A DNA stretch of 33,944 nucleotides from Bacillota bacterium (GTDB taxonomy: Bacteria > Chloroflexota > Dormibacteria > Dormibacterales > Dormibacteraceae), in assembly GCA_021323605.1 (NCBI GenBank), contig JAJPKS010000328.1, forward strand, positions 1 to 33,944, given 5' to 3'. The notes beneath the pieces are model-generated. The model searched no databases and was not told where the DNA came from. It was given only the letters and a program-made list of their open reading frames with translations. The translations under genes and the position numbers were made by a program. Below, piece after piece: positions 22,846-31,623 of this stretch (position 1 is its first letter; each line of letters opens with the position of its first letter).

Positions 22846-23937
22846 TCAGCGACCGGGATCGAAGGTACCGGTGATCGGCTGCGGCTCGCCGGTCTCCTCT
22901 TCCCGGTACAGGTGCAGGGCGCGCAGAACCGGGGCGTCGGTGATCGCGAAGAGATCGGAGACCTGGAAGGCCTCGTGGTCCACCGCCGACCAGGAGGGGG
23001 TGACGAAGACGTCGCCGGCGCCCCACCGCATCTCCATCCCGTCGACCACGGTTCGCCCCGCGCCCCGGAAGACCACGTAGACGGAGCTGCCGGTCTTGCG
23101 CCGGGTGGGGGTTCGGCCGCCGGGGAAGAGGCGGTGCATCTCGTTCCCGAAGGTGGCCACCGCCGGCCCTCCGGTCAGGGGGTTGACGAACTCAAGGCTG
23201 ACCGCGAGGCCGCCCCGCAAGCGGTGGAGCGAGGCCAGGGCTCGATCCGTCTCCGTCCACCGATAGCGCAGCAGCGGGGAGTGGGCGGGCGGCGACTCGG
23301 CCCCCGCCTCGCGCAGGCCCACGGCGGCGAAGCGCTGCTGGGAGAGGTTGCGGCCCTCCACCGCCTGGCGATCCCGGGGATGGTTCTCGAAGAACACCGC
23401 CTCCAGGGAGCTCACCAGGGGCAGGTCCAGCCCGTCGAACCAGACCATGGGCTCGTCGCCGCGGTTGTTGTGGTCGTGCCAGTTCCAGTTGGGGGTCAGG
23501 ATGAGGTCGCCGGGCTCCATCTCGCACTCGTCTCCGTCCACGGTGGTGGAGACCCCGTGGCCGGTCATGACGAAGCGCACCGCGCTGGGCGTGTGCCGGT
23601 GCGCGGGCGCGTTCTCGCCCGGCCCCAGGTACTGGATGGCGCCCCAGAGCGTGGTGCTGGTGTAGGGCAGGCCGTTGAGGCCGGGGTTGGCGAAGGCCAG
23701 AACGCGCCGGTCCCCACCGCGTTCGATGGTGACGATCTCGCCCGCCCGCTTGGCCAGGGGCAGGACCTGGTCCCACTTCCAGAGCCAGGGGCGGGTGGTG
23801 GGCAGGGGCGTCTCGGGCATGAGCTGCCTCGCCATTCGCCACAGCGGCTTCAGGTCCCGCGCCGCCAGCGCCCCGCAGAACTCGTCGTAGCCGACCTCGA
23901 CGGTGTGGACCTCGCTGACCTCGAGCATCGAACCCAT
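22846..23937 (-). CDS. Gentisate 1,2-dioxygenase (double-cupin, Fe2+)
   Basis: The 363-residue protein is a bicupin ring-cleavage dioxygenase that opens gentisate to maleylpyruvate with Fe(II). The first cupin has LWGAIQYLGPGENAPAHRHT followed by SAVRFVMTGHG and NWNWHDHNN; iron ligands H113, H115 and H154 match the family. Family-specific stretches are WLDGLDIPLV-like WFDGLDLPLVSSLEAVFFE, and LEFVNPLTGGPAVATFG before the second cupin, which ends WSAVDHEAF. 1-Hydroxy-2-naphthoate dioxygenase has a similar fold and is the main alternative. ATG 23937 is placed 8 bases after AGGGAGG. Downstream maleylpyruvate isomerase and fumarylpyruvate hydrolase genes are not seen. Confidence 0.9.
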   Translation of the reverse strand: MGSMLEVSEVHTVEVGYDEFCGALAARDLKPLWRMARQLMPETPLPTTRPWLWKWDQVLPLAKRAGEIVTIERGGDRRVLAFANPGLNGLPYTSTTLWGAIQYLGPGENAPAHRHTPSAVRFVMTGHGVSTTVDGDECEMEPGDLILTPNWNWHDHNNRGDEPMVWFDGLDLPLVSSLEAVFFENHPRDRQAVEGRNLSQQRFAAVGLREAGAESPPAHSPLLRYRWTETDRALASLHRLRGGLAVSLEFVNPLTGGPAVATFGNEMHRLFPGGRTPTRRKTGSSVYVVFRGAGRTVVDGMEMRWGAGDVFVTPSWSAVDHEAFQVSDLFAITDAPVLRALHLYREEETGEPQPITGTFDPGR

Positions 23938-24026
23938 CGCTCTCACCTCCCTGACCGGTGGGCCCCGCCCTTCGCGGCCGGCCCTCCCTCTCCCAAAACC
24001 TTACGACCGCCCCGGCGCCTCTCCGC

Positions 24027-24878
24027 TCAGCCCGGATAGAGGTGGCGGATGCTGAGGCGATCCCAGACCTCCTCCCCACGCAGGTGGTCGAGCACGATGG
24101 CGGCGAAGCGCTCGGCGTAGCGGTGGGCCAGGCGCCGACCGATCTCGACCCCACCCGCCGCCGGGTCCCCGGTGTACCCAAGCCCGTTGCCCAGCTCCCG
24201 GAAGTCCCGGGCCCGGCGCAGGTCGCGCTCGAAGTCCAGCCGCACCGGGGTCAGGTCCTCGCGCTCCCGGGCCACCAGCTCCGGCCGCGCCGCGAGCACC
24301 ATCGAGGTCTCGATCATGCCGGCGTGGCTGTCGCCCTCGACCGCCTCCCCGAGCAGCTCGCGCAGGGCGCCGGAGCGCAGGTCGTCGAAGAGCAGCCGCT
24401 CGTAGCCCTCCACCGCCCGGGCGCCGCTCTCCGCCGCCGCCTCCCGGCAGGCCTGCTCCCAGGCGAGCACGTGCGGTGGGTCCATGTGCTGGCTGACCAC
24501 GACCAGGTTGACCAGCCCGTTGACGGCGAACGAGCAGAGCACGTCCCGGAAGAAGGGGACGATGCTGGACTTGCGGACCGACACCGACCCCGGAAAGCGC
24601 CGGCTGAGCACGGCCGTGGTGTACGGGAGGGCGGGGGCCAGCACCACCGTCCAGCCCGCCTCGCGGACGCGGGCGACGACCGTGTCCATCACCAGTCGCG
24701 CCTGGAAGAGATCGCTGCCCAGGGGCAGGTGGGGACCGTGCTGCTCGATGGGGCCGGAGAGCATGAAGACCACGGTCCGGGCCGGGTCGAGGGCGGCGAC
24801 CCGGGTCCAGGTGGCCTCCTCCAGTGCGATCAGCGGTGCCTTCACCGGCTCCAGCCTAAGCGGGGCGTCGAGAGCCAT
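24027..24878 (-). CDS. Creatininase-family amidohydrolase (variant motif)
   Basis: The 283-residue product matches creatininase/creatinine-amidohydrolase-like enzymes. It has the first metal motif GPIEQHGPHLPLGSD with E45, H47 and D56, and GDSHAGMIETSMVLA (H185, E190) later. The usual middle motif NGHGGN is replaced by SQHMDPPH at residues 129-136, although H131 keeps a possible ligand. Members hydrolyse small cyclic amides or act on peptides (for example MftE in mycofactocin maturation), so its substrate is open. It lies 89 bases upstream of gentisate dioxygenase on the same strand and may be cotranscribed, which would link it to aromatic degradation. ATG 24878 is the first start consistent with the family. 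Confidence 0.8.
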   Translation of the reverse strand: MALDAPLRLEPVKAPLIALEEATWTRVAALDPARTVVFMLSGPIEQHGPHLPLGSDLFQARLVMDTVVARVREAGWTVVLAPALPYTTAVLSRRFPGSVSVRKSSIVPFFRDVLCSFAVNGLVNLVVVSQHMDPPHVLAWEQACREAAAESGARAVEGYERLLFDDLRSGALRELLGEAVEGDSHAGMIETSMVLAARPELVAREREDLTPVRLDFERDLRRARDFRELGNGLGYTGDPAAGGVEIGRRLAHRYAERFAAIVLDHLRGEEVWDRLSIRHLYPG

Positions 24879-25229
24879 GTGCGCAACGGACCGGGCCACC
24901 GGAAGGGTGGCGTTCGGCCCGGGGAACGGAGCCCCGTGGGGATCGAGGACCACCCCCGGGCGCGCGGCCGAGATCCGGGCCGTCGCACTCGGTCGACGGA
25001 CGGTCCGTCGGTGGCCGACGGGCGCCCGCGTGGCCGGCACGAGAGCGGTGAACGCCTCCCCCCGCCGCCACGGTGAGGAACGCCCCCACCGGCGACGGCG
25101 CCCGGGGGAATGGTGCCTCGCCCGTGCCGACCACATGCCGATCCAGTTCGAATCGGACCGGAGTGATGAAGAATACATCATCCCCGATCGTAGAGGCAAG
25201 GAATCACTATTGAGCCACCGCATATCACC
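24879..25229. promoter_or_regulatory. Divergent control region between creatininase and LuxR-type genes
   Basis: This 351-base gap separates two divergent genes. The last ~90 bases are unusually AT-rich for the window (gagtgatgaagaatacatca, then caaggaatcactattgagcc and catatcacc), typical of a promoter. An inverted repeat GATGA...TCATC (25165-25169 and 25178-25182) lies there and could be an operator for the regulator. The rest (24879-25140) is GC-rich without recognised features. Confidence 0.5.
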
Positions 25230-27563
25230 ATGGACATCACTACACTCGTTGCCGTGGCGGAGGCGGGACCGAACAACCTGCCCGTGCCGAGCACCAGCTT
25301 CATCGGGCGCGAGGGGCAGATCGACGAGGTCACGCGGCTCCTGGCGGCTGCCCGCCTGCTGACCCTGACCGGCGCCGGCGGCTGCGGGAAGACCCGCTTG
25401 GCGCTGCGTGTGGGGGTGGACGTGCTGCCCGTCTACCCGGATGGCGTGTGGCTGGTCGAGCTGGCCGCGCTGGCCGATCCGGCACTGGTGGCCCAGGCCG
25501 CGGCCAGGGCCGTGAACGTGAAGAAAGCCCCGGGCCGCCCCGTCATCGACAGCCTGATCGATCACCTGCGTGCGAAGACCAGCCTGCTCATCCTCGACAA
25601 CTGCGAGCACGTCATCGAGGCCGCGGCTCGGGTCGCCGAGGCACTGCTTCGCGCCTGTCCCGGCCTGCGCATCCTGGCGACCAGTCGCGAGCCCCTGCGC
25701 ACCGCCGGTGAGGTCACCTGGCTGGTTCCCTCCCTCAGCCTGCCGCCTCGCTCGCGGCTGGTCGCCTCCGATCTGGACCGCATGATGGGCTCGGAGGCGG
25801 TACGGCTGTTCGCCGACCGGGCGCAGGCGGCCCGGCCCGGCTTCGCTCTGAGCCCGGCCGACGGGCCGGCGCTCCAGGAAATCTGCCTCCGGCTGGACGG
25901 CATTCCCCTGGCCATCGAGCTCGCGGCGGCGCGGGTGCGGGTCTTCTCCCTCGACCAGATCGCCGCCCGCCTGGACGACCGCTTCCGCCTCCTGACCGCC
26001 GGCCCGAGGACGGTCCTGCCCCGGCAGCAGACGCTGCGGGCGACGGTGGATTGGAGCTACGCCCTGCTGGCGGAGCCGGAGCGGTCGCTGCTGCGCCGGC
26101 TGTCGGTGTTCGCCGGCGGCTGGACGATCGAGGCCGCCGAGACGGTGGCGGCCGGCGACGACATCGAGGCGCACGCGGTCATCGAGCTGCTGGCGGCGTT
26201 GGTGGAGAAGTCGCTCGTGCTGGCCGAGCATCGGGACAGCGCCACGCGCTACCGGCTGCCCGAGACCATCCGCGAGTACGCTCGCGAGCGCCTCCAGGAG
26301 AGCGGCGCGGCCCGGGCCACGCTGGACCGGCACGTGGCGTATTTCCTCGGCCTGGCGGAAGCAACCGAGCCGAGGCTGCGCGGCCCGCACGTCCGCCTGG
26401 CCCTGGACCGGCTGGAGGAGGAGCACGACAACTTACGGCTGGCCATCGAGCGTGCGCTGGAGACCGGTGGGGAGCAGGCGCTCAGGTTGTGCGGCGCGCT
26501 GGGCTGGTTCTGGTGGAATCGCAGCTACCACACCGAAGGCCGCCGCTGGCTGGAGCGTGCCCTGGCAACCAACCCCGACCCGACGGCGGCACGCATGAAG
26601 GCGCTCCATGCCGCCGCCTGGCTGGCCCATCATCAGCGCGACCTGAACCAGGCCCGCGCATGGCTCACGGAAAGCCTCACCATCGCACGTGCCCTCGACG
26701 ACCGGTGGACGGTGGCCTGGGTGCTGCACGTGCTCGGTCGCGTCGCCTATTTCGAGAACGACCCGGCAACCGCCCGATCGCTGGGCGAGGAAAGCCTGGC
26801 GGTTGCCGAAGGCGTGGGCGACAGCTGGTTGATCGCGTGGTCGCTGCACGTGCTCGGCCTCGCGGCCTACCTCGCCGGAGACGATGCGACCGCCCGGACC
26901 CACTACGAGCGCAGCCTGGCCATCCGGCGCCCGCTCGGCTTCCAGGAGGGCATTGCCGTCGTGCTGGCCCTGCTCGGCCTGGTGGCCCTCCGTGAAGGCA
27001 ACCTGACCGAGGCCCAGGGGCTGTTTCGGGAGGGCCTGGCGATCTGGCGGACACTGGCCGGCGCCTGGGGCTCGGCCATGATCCTGGCCGGGCTCTCACG
27101 GACGGCCGCCGCCCTTGGACAACCGCTCCGGGCGGTGCGGCTGGGCGCCGCCGCCGCGGTGCTGGCCGAGTCGTACCGGACGCCCCTGATTCCGCTGTTC
27201 GAGCCCGTCCTGCGGGAAGGCCTGGAGGTGGCCCGGCGATCGCTCAGGCAGGACGCCTTCGCACGGGCCTGGGCCGAAGGCCGGGCGCTGCCGCTCGATC
27301 AGGCGGTGGCGGAGGCCCTGGCGTCGCAAGGCACACCCGGGGCCGCGCCAGGCGGCCGGGATGGCCCTTTCGGCAGCTTCACGGTCATGGAGCGCCGGGT
27401 GCTTCGCCTCCTGGCCAGCGGGCGCACCACCAGGGAGATCGCCGGCGAACTGGTCATCGCCGTCTCGACCGTGGATCGGCACATCACCCACATCTACGGG
27501 AAACTCGGCGTGCGCAACCGCGCCGAGGCGACCCGCCTGGCACTCGAGCACGGTCTCGTCTAG
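25230..27563 (+). CDS. LuxR-family transcriptional regulator with NB-ARC-type ATPase and TPR-like repeats
   Basis: The 777-residue protein is a large ATP-sensing regulator. Residues 20-60 hold FIGREGQIDEV and the P-loop GAGGCGKT (48-55), then Walker B SLLILDNCEHV (about 115-125), a SREPLR sensor and the GIPLAIELAAARVRV segment typical of STAND/NB-ARC ATPases. A winged region precedes TPR-like helical repeats (about 400-660, e.g. ARSLGEESLAVAEGVGDSW, LRGLAAYLAGD-type) that could bind a ligand or partner. The C-terminal LuxR helix-turn-helix is at about 715-775 (MERRVLRLLASGRTTREIAGELVIAVSTVDRHITHIYGKLGVRNR). No strong ribosome binding site precedes the ATG at 25230. It is divergent from the creatininase/gentisate genes and upstream of the FAD oxidase, either of which may be its target. 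Confidence 0.92.
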   Translation: MDITTLVAVAEAGPNNLPVPSTSFIGREGQIDEVTRLLAAARLLTLTGAGGCGKTRLALRVGVDVLPVYPDGVWLVELAALADPALVAQAAARAVNVKKAPGRPVIDSLIDHLRAKTSLLILDNCEHVIEAAARVAEALLRACPGLRILATSREPLRTAGEVTWLVPSLSLPPRSRLVASDLDRMMGSEAVRLFADRAQAARPGFALSPADGPALQEICLRLDGIPLAIELAAARVRVFSLDQIAARLDDRFRLLTAGPRTVLPRQQTLRATVDWSYALLAEPERSLLRRLSVFAGGWTIEAAETVAAGDDIEAHAVIELLAALVEKSLVLAEHRDSATRYRLPETIREYARERLQESGAARATLDRHVAYFLGLAEATEPRLRGPHVRLALDRLEEEHDNLRLAIERALETGGEQALRLCGALGWFWWNRSYHTEGRRWLERALATNPDPTAARMKALHAAAWLAHHQRDLNQARAWLTESLTIARALDDRWTVAWVLHVLGRVAYFENDPATARSLGEESLAVAEGVGDSWLIAWSLHVLGLAAYLAGDDATARTHYERSLAIRRPLGFQEGIAVVLALLGLVALREGNLTEAQGLFREGLAIWRTLAGAWGSAMILAGLSRTAAALGQPLRAVRLGAAAAVLAESYRTPLIPLFEPVLREGLEVARRSLRQDAFARAWAEGRALPLDQAVAEALASQGTPGAAPGGRDGPFGSFTVMERRVLRLLASGRTTREIAGELVIAVSTVDRHITHIYGKLGVRNRAEATRLALEHGLV

Positions 27564-27672
27564 CACCAAGCTCGCACCCCCGCACCGAGGGATTTCCCTC
27601 ACCCCGGCAGCGTGACCGAATTCCCGGGTTTCCCGGATGGCGGGCCGCTTCCGGCAGCCTACGCTGCGCGCC

Positions 27673-29085
27673 ATGGCAAGAGATCTCAAGGCCTCCCCGA
27701 GCGAGGCCGCGACGGCCGCGTTCCGAGCGAACTTTCGTGGGGAGATCATCCGTCCCGGCGATGAGACGTACGACCGGGCCCGCCATGTCTTCAACGGCAT
27801 GATCGACCGGCGGCCCGCCCTGATCGCCCGTCCCAGGGGCGCGGTCGACGTCATCGCCGCCGTGAACCTGGCCCGGGACAACGACCTGCCGCTGGCCGTT
27901 CGCTGCGGCGGCCACAGCCTCTCCGGCAACAGCGTCTGCGACGACGGTCTGCTGATCGACCTGTCGCACATGAAGGGTGTTCGCGTCGATCCCGCCGCCC
28001 GCACCGCTCGCGCCAACGCCGGCGTGCTGTGGGGCGAGTTCGATCGCGAGACGCAGCTCTTCGGGCTCGCCACGCCGGGCGGCCGTGTGACGACCACCGG
28101 ACTGGGCGGCTTCACCCTGGGGGGCGGCTACGGCTGGATCTCGCCGAAGTTCGGCCTGACCTGCGACAACCTCGTCTCCGCCGACGTGGTCACCGCCGAT
28201 GGACGGCTGGTGACGGCCAGCGAGCGAGAGAACGCGGACCTCTTCTGGGGCCTGCGCGGTGGAGGTGGCAACTTCGGCATCGTCACCTCATATGAGTTCC
28301 GGCTGCATCCGCTCGGTCCGATCGTGCTGGGTGGCCTGCTCATCTACTCCATCGAGCAGGGACGGGAGGTCGCCCGCGCCTATCGCGAGTACGTGGAGCA
28401 GGCGCCCGACGAGCTCGCAACCGCCCTGGCCGTGCTGACGGGGCCACCCGAGCCGTTCGTACCCGAACATCTGCAGGGCAAGCCGGTGTTCGGGATCGCC
28501 GTGCTGTACGCCGGCCCGCCCGGCGAGGCCGAGGGGGTGGTGGGACCGCTCAAGCGTCTCGGGCCGCCGGCCGTCGACCTCGTGCAGCCCATGCCCTACG
28601 TCGCCTTCCAGGCCATCCTCGACCCGACCGCACCCTGGGGACTCCACGTGTACGCCCGTGGTGAGCATCTGACCGGCCTCACCGATGAGGTCATCGACGC
28701 CATGCTCGACTACGGCGCCGAGATCTCCTCCTCCTCGCCCTGGAGTCAGACGATCATCTTCCGACACGGCGGCGCCGTGGCTCGCGTCCCCGACGGTGCC
28801 ACGGCCTTCAGCCACCGCGCCGACGCGTACCTGGCCCACCCCATCGCGGCCTGGGAGAACCCGGCCGACACCGATCGCCATCTGGACTGGATTCGCCGCT
28901 ACTCGGCCGCCCTGCGGCCGGCCACCACCGGCGGCGTCTACCTCAACTTCGAGCCGGACGGGGACGAGGAGGAGATGCGCGCCGGTTACGGGACGGAGAA
29001 GTACGCCAGGCTGGCGGCGCTCAAGGCCAGGTGGGACCCGCGGAACCTCTTCCACTTCAACCAGAACATCAAGCCACGCCCGTAG
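27673..29085 (+). CDS. FAD-linked oxidase, berberine-bridge-enzyme (BBE) type
   Basis: The 470-residue protein is a VAO/BBE flavoprotein. The FAD-binding PCMH domain starts at RPALIARPRGAVDVIAAV. RCGGHSLSGNSVCDDG contains H81, the usual histidine for covalent 8-alpha FAD attachment. The TTTGLGGFTLGGGYGWISP loop lacks the second cysteine of doubly linked members, so single covalent attachment is predicted. GLRGGGGNFGIVTSYEFRLHPLGP is the next conserved strand, and the C-terminal BBE motif YGTEKYARLAALKARWDPRNLFHFNQNI closes it. Such enzymes oxidise sugars, alcohols or ring substrates. An ATG at 27637 is possible, but 27673 better fits the family. It follows the LuxR-type gene by about 110 bases. 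Confidence 0.93.
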   Translation: MARDLKASPSEAATAAFRANFRGEIIRPGDETYDRARHVFNGMIDRRPALIARPRGAVDVIAAVNLARDNDLPLAVRCGGHSLSGNSVCDDGLLIDLSHMKGVRVDPAARTARANAGVLWGEFDRETQLFGLATPGGRVTTTGLGGFTLGGGYGWISPKFGLTCDNLVSADVVTADGRLVTASERENADLFWGLRGGGGNFGIVTSYEFRLHPLGPIVLGGLLIYSIEQGREVARAYREYVEQAPDELATALAVLTGPPEPFVPEHLQGKPVFGIAVLYAGPPGEAEGVVGPLKRLGPPAVDLVQPMPYVAFQAILDPTAPWGLHVYARGEHLTGLTDEVIDAMLDYGAEISSSSPWSQTIIFRHGGAVARVPDGATAFSHRADAYLAHPIAAWENPADTDRHLDWIRRYSAALRPATTGGVYLNFEPDGDEEEMRAGYGTEKYARLAALKARWDPRNLFHFNQNIKPRP

Positions 29086-29667
29086 ACGCTGGCGATCGTC
29101 CGGAAGATCGAAGGCCGAACCGGCGTGCGAAGACCCGGACCGGCCACGCTCCGGCGGAGGCCCGGCGTCCGGGCACGGGCGGACATCCCCCGCCGGGGGC
29201 ACGACCGCCCCGCCTCCAGGGCCCCGGGGCCACGCCGGCCGCTCCCGAGGCCGGTGAGCCGAGACCAAGAGCCGTTCGTCGATCTCGATCTCTCGCCGCG
29301 CGGCGACGGGCCGGAGGGATCGATCACGAACCAGCTCAGCCGCACCGCCCGGCGCCGTGCAGCGGTGCGGGAACGAGGGTGCGCTCGCCCGGGGCCCGGT
29401 CTCGACCGTCCCGCCGAGGAGATCGTCGAGCCCGGCATCGACCGAGCGGCGCCCCGGGGACGCGGCCCGGCGTGGCCGGGCCCAGCTCGGCGGCGATGAC
29501 CGCCCCGGTTCGTCGCCACGCGGCGTTCGATGGGCTCCACCGCCACCGCCGCCCCACCCGGAGTCCGGTCGACCGGCGCCGGCCGGCTCGTCTCCGCCGG
29601 CCGGGGCGGAAACGCGCCATCATCCAGGTCGAGCATCGACGTCCGCGCCGTTCCAGGAGGGGGTTCC
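29086..29667. other. Intergenic region with no recognised gene
   Basis: These 582 bases between the FAD oxidase and the hydrolase have open frames on both strands, but the products are Arg/Pro/Gly-rich without motifs, typical of chance frames in GC-rich DNA. They should hold the hydrolase promoter, and I see no tRNA, repeat or mobile-element sequence. Degraded coding sequence is possible. Confidence 0.4.
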
Positions 29668-30417
29668 ATGAGTCGGTCCCAGGCCATCGTCCTCATCCCC
29701 GGCCTGCTCTGCTCGGCCCGCCTCTACGTCGAACAGATCCCCGTCCTCTGGCGGTTCGGGCCGGTGACCGTCGCCGACCACACCCGGGATGACAACCTGC
29801 GCGACATCGCCGGCCGCATCCTCGCCTCCGCCCCGCCCCGGTTCGCCCTGGCAGGGCTCTCGATGGGCGGCTACCTGGCCTTCGAGATCCTGCGCCAGGC
29901 CCCGCGGCGTGTGACCAGGCTGGCCCTTCTCGACACCGTGGCCCACCCCGAGCGTCCCGAGCAAACCGAGCGCCGGCGCGTCCAGATCGAGCTGGCCCAG
30001 CAGGGACGGCTGGCCGAGGTCTGCGACCTGCAGTTCCCACTCCTGGTCCACCCCTCGCGGCTCCAGGACCGGGATCTGGAAAGGGCGGTGCGGCTGATGG
30101 CGGAGGAGGTCGGCGCGGAGGCGTTCATCCGCCAGCAAAAGGCGATCATGGGCCGCCCCGACTCCCGGCCCGACCTGCCCGGCATCCGCTGCCCGACGCT
30201 GGTCCTGGTCGGGGACGGCGACCGGCTGACGCCTCCGGACCAGGTTGGGGAGATGGCCGCCGCGATCCCGGGAGCGCGGCTGGTGATCGTGCCCGGCTGC
30301 GGCCATCTCTCCACCATGGAGCGGCCACGGGAGGTCGCCGAGGCGCTGGTGGAATGGCTGCGCCAGGACGGGACGGACGGGGTCGACGCGGACGACGCCG
30401 ACCCCGCGGGGGCGTGA
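29668..30417 (+). CDS. Alpha/beta hydrolase, BioH/MenH-like
   Basis: The 249-residue protein has the alpha/beta hydrolase fold with VLIPGLLCSARLY (oxyanion hole) at the start and a nucleophile elbow GLSMGGYLAFEIL with S65. An acidic residue at D183/D185 in LVLVGDGDRLTPPDQ and the catalytic histidine H213 in VPGCGHLSTMERP complete the Ser-Asp-His triad. This pattern is close to carboxylesterases of the BioH and 3-oxoadipate enol-lactonase group, but the substrate is not determined. ATG 29668 follows an AGGAGGGGG site. The last ~15 residues are Asp/Gly-rich and unstructured. It converges with the thiolase gene 13 bases later. Confidence 0.9.
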   Translation: MSRSQAIVLIPGLLCSARLYVEQIPVLWRFGPVTVADHTRDDNLRDIAGRILASAPPRFALAGLSMGGYLAFEILRQAPRRVTRLALLDTVAHPERPEQTERRRVQIELAQQGRLAEVCDLQFPLLVHPSRLQDRDLERAVRLMAEEVGAEAFIRQQKAIMGRPDSRPDLPGIRCPTLVLVGDGDRLTPPDQVGEMAAAIPGARLVIVPGCGHLSTMERPREVAEALVEWLRQDGTDGVDADDADPAGA

Positions 30418-30430
30418 CCGGCCCGGCCGA

Positions 30431-31596
30431 CTACTCGGCCACCAGGATGTGGACCGTCGCCACCAGGTTGTCCCCGTCCCCCCAGCCGCCGGCGTTCTGG
30501 GTGAGGGCGACGCGGGCGCCCTCGACCTGGCGCCGTTCGGCCCGCCCGCGCAGCTGCAACACCGCCTCGTAGATCTGGGCCAGGCCCGTGGCCCCGATCG
30601 GGTGCCCTCGGGCCAGGAGGCCGCCGCTGGTGTTCACGGGAAGCTTCCCGCCCAGCCGGGTGGTGCCGCTCCGGATCAGGGCCGGGCCCTCGCCCGGCTC
30701 GGCGAACCCGAGCTGCTCGTACAGCGCCAGCTCGGCCGAGGCGGCGGCCTCGTGCAGCTCGGCACAGTCGAGCGACTCGGCCCCAGGCCCGCCGTCTCGT
30801 AGGCAGCCCGGGCGGCCAGCTCGGAGACCCTGGCCGAGGCGCCGGCCGAGCGCAGCGCCGAGGCCGCGACCCTGACCCGGCGGCCGTTCCCCGAGGCCAG
30901 TCGACGGCTCACCACCACCGCGGCGGCGGCGCCGTCCGAGATGGGGGAGCACATGAGCAAGGTGAAAGGATGGACGATGGGCCGCGAGGCCAGCACGTCC
31001 TCCACCGTCAGCTCCGACCCGTACTGGGCGAGCGGGTTGAGCATGCCGTGACGCTGGTTCTTCACCACCACCGCCGCGAAGTCCTCGACCGTGGCCCCGC
31101 TGCGCTCCATGTAGTCGAGCGCCGCCTGCGCGTACATGTCCATCAAGAAGGAGCGGTCGGAGGGGAGCTGGGCCGGGATGCGTTCCACGTCCACCGACCC
31201 CCCGATGGCGGCGAACGACCGCCGCTTGTCGGGATGGGTCATCTTCTCCGCCCCCACCGCCAGGGCGACGTCGCAGTAGCCCGAGGTCACCGCCTGGCAG
31301 GCGAGGTGGAAGGCGGTGGAGGCGGAGGCGCAGGCGTTCTCGACGTTGACCAGGGGGATCCCTTCCAGGCCCAGAGGCCGGAGCATCACCTGGCCGGCCA
31401 CCATCTCCTGGCCGGTGATCGACCCGGCCACGGCGTTGGCGAAGTAGCAGGCCTGGATCTGGCGCGCCTCCAGCCCGGCGTCCTGCAGGGCGGCGGTAAC
31501 CGCCTCCGCGGCCAGATCCTTGAGCGTGCGCTCGGGCTGCTTGGCGAAGAGCGTCATGCCCACCCCGGCCACGTAGGCGTCCTTCACGTCCGGCAC
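30431..31596 (-). pseudogene. Thiolase (SCP-x-type acetyl-CoA acetyltransferase-like), frameshifted
   Basis: The gene encodes a lipid-transfer-protein-type thiolase in two frames. Frame 1 (31596 to about 30785) runs from MPDVKDAYVAGVGMTLFAKQ through ENACASASTAFHLAC (catalytic C89) to ELAARAAYETAGLGP. The sequence then continues in the next frame as ESLDCAELHEAAASAELALYEQLGF, GGLLARGHPIGATGLAQIYEAV and NAGGWGDGDNLVATVHIL, with the catalytic His in GHPIG. One missing base near 30780-30786 (ggcc where ggccc or ggccg is expected) breaks the chain; restored length would be about 388 residues. The usual final Cys is replaced (NAGG), as in many SCP-x paralogues. GTG 31596 follows GGGGAGGTGAGCCG. It is 27 bases downstream of the MetE-like/methyltransferase gene, probably in one operon with metK. 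Confidence 0.8.
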
Positions 31597-31623
31597 CGGC
31601 TCACCTCCCCTTGCCCGGAGCGC

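Noticed and set aside
29086-29667. Minus-strand frame upstream of the hydrolase considered as a gene
   Set aside because: The product is Arg/Pro/Gly-rich without a domain, and no ribosome binding site or conserved pattern was seen.
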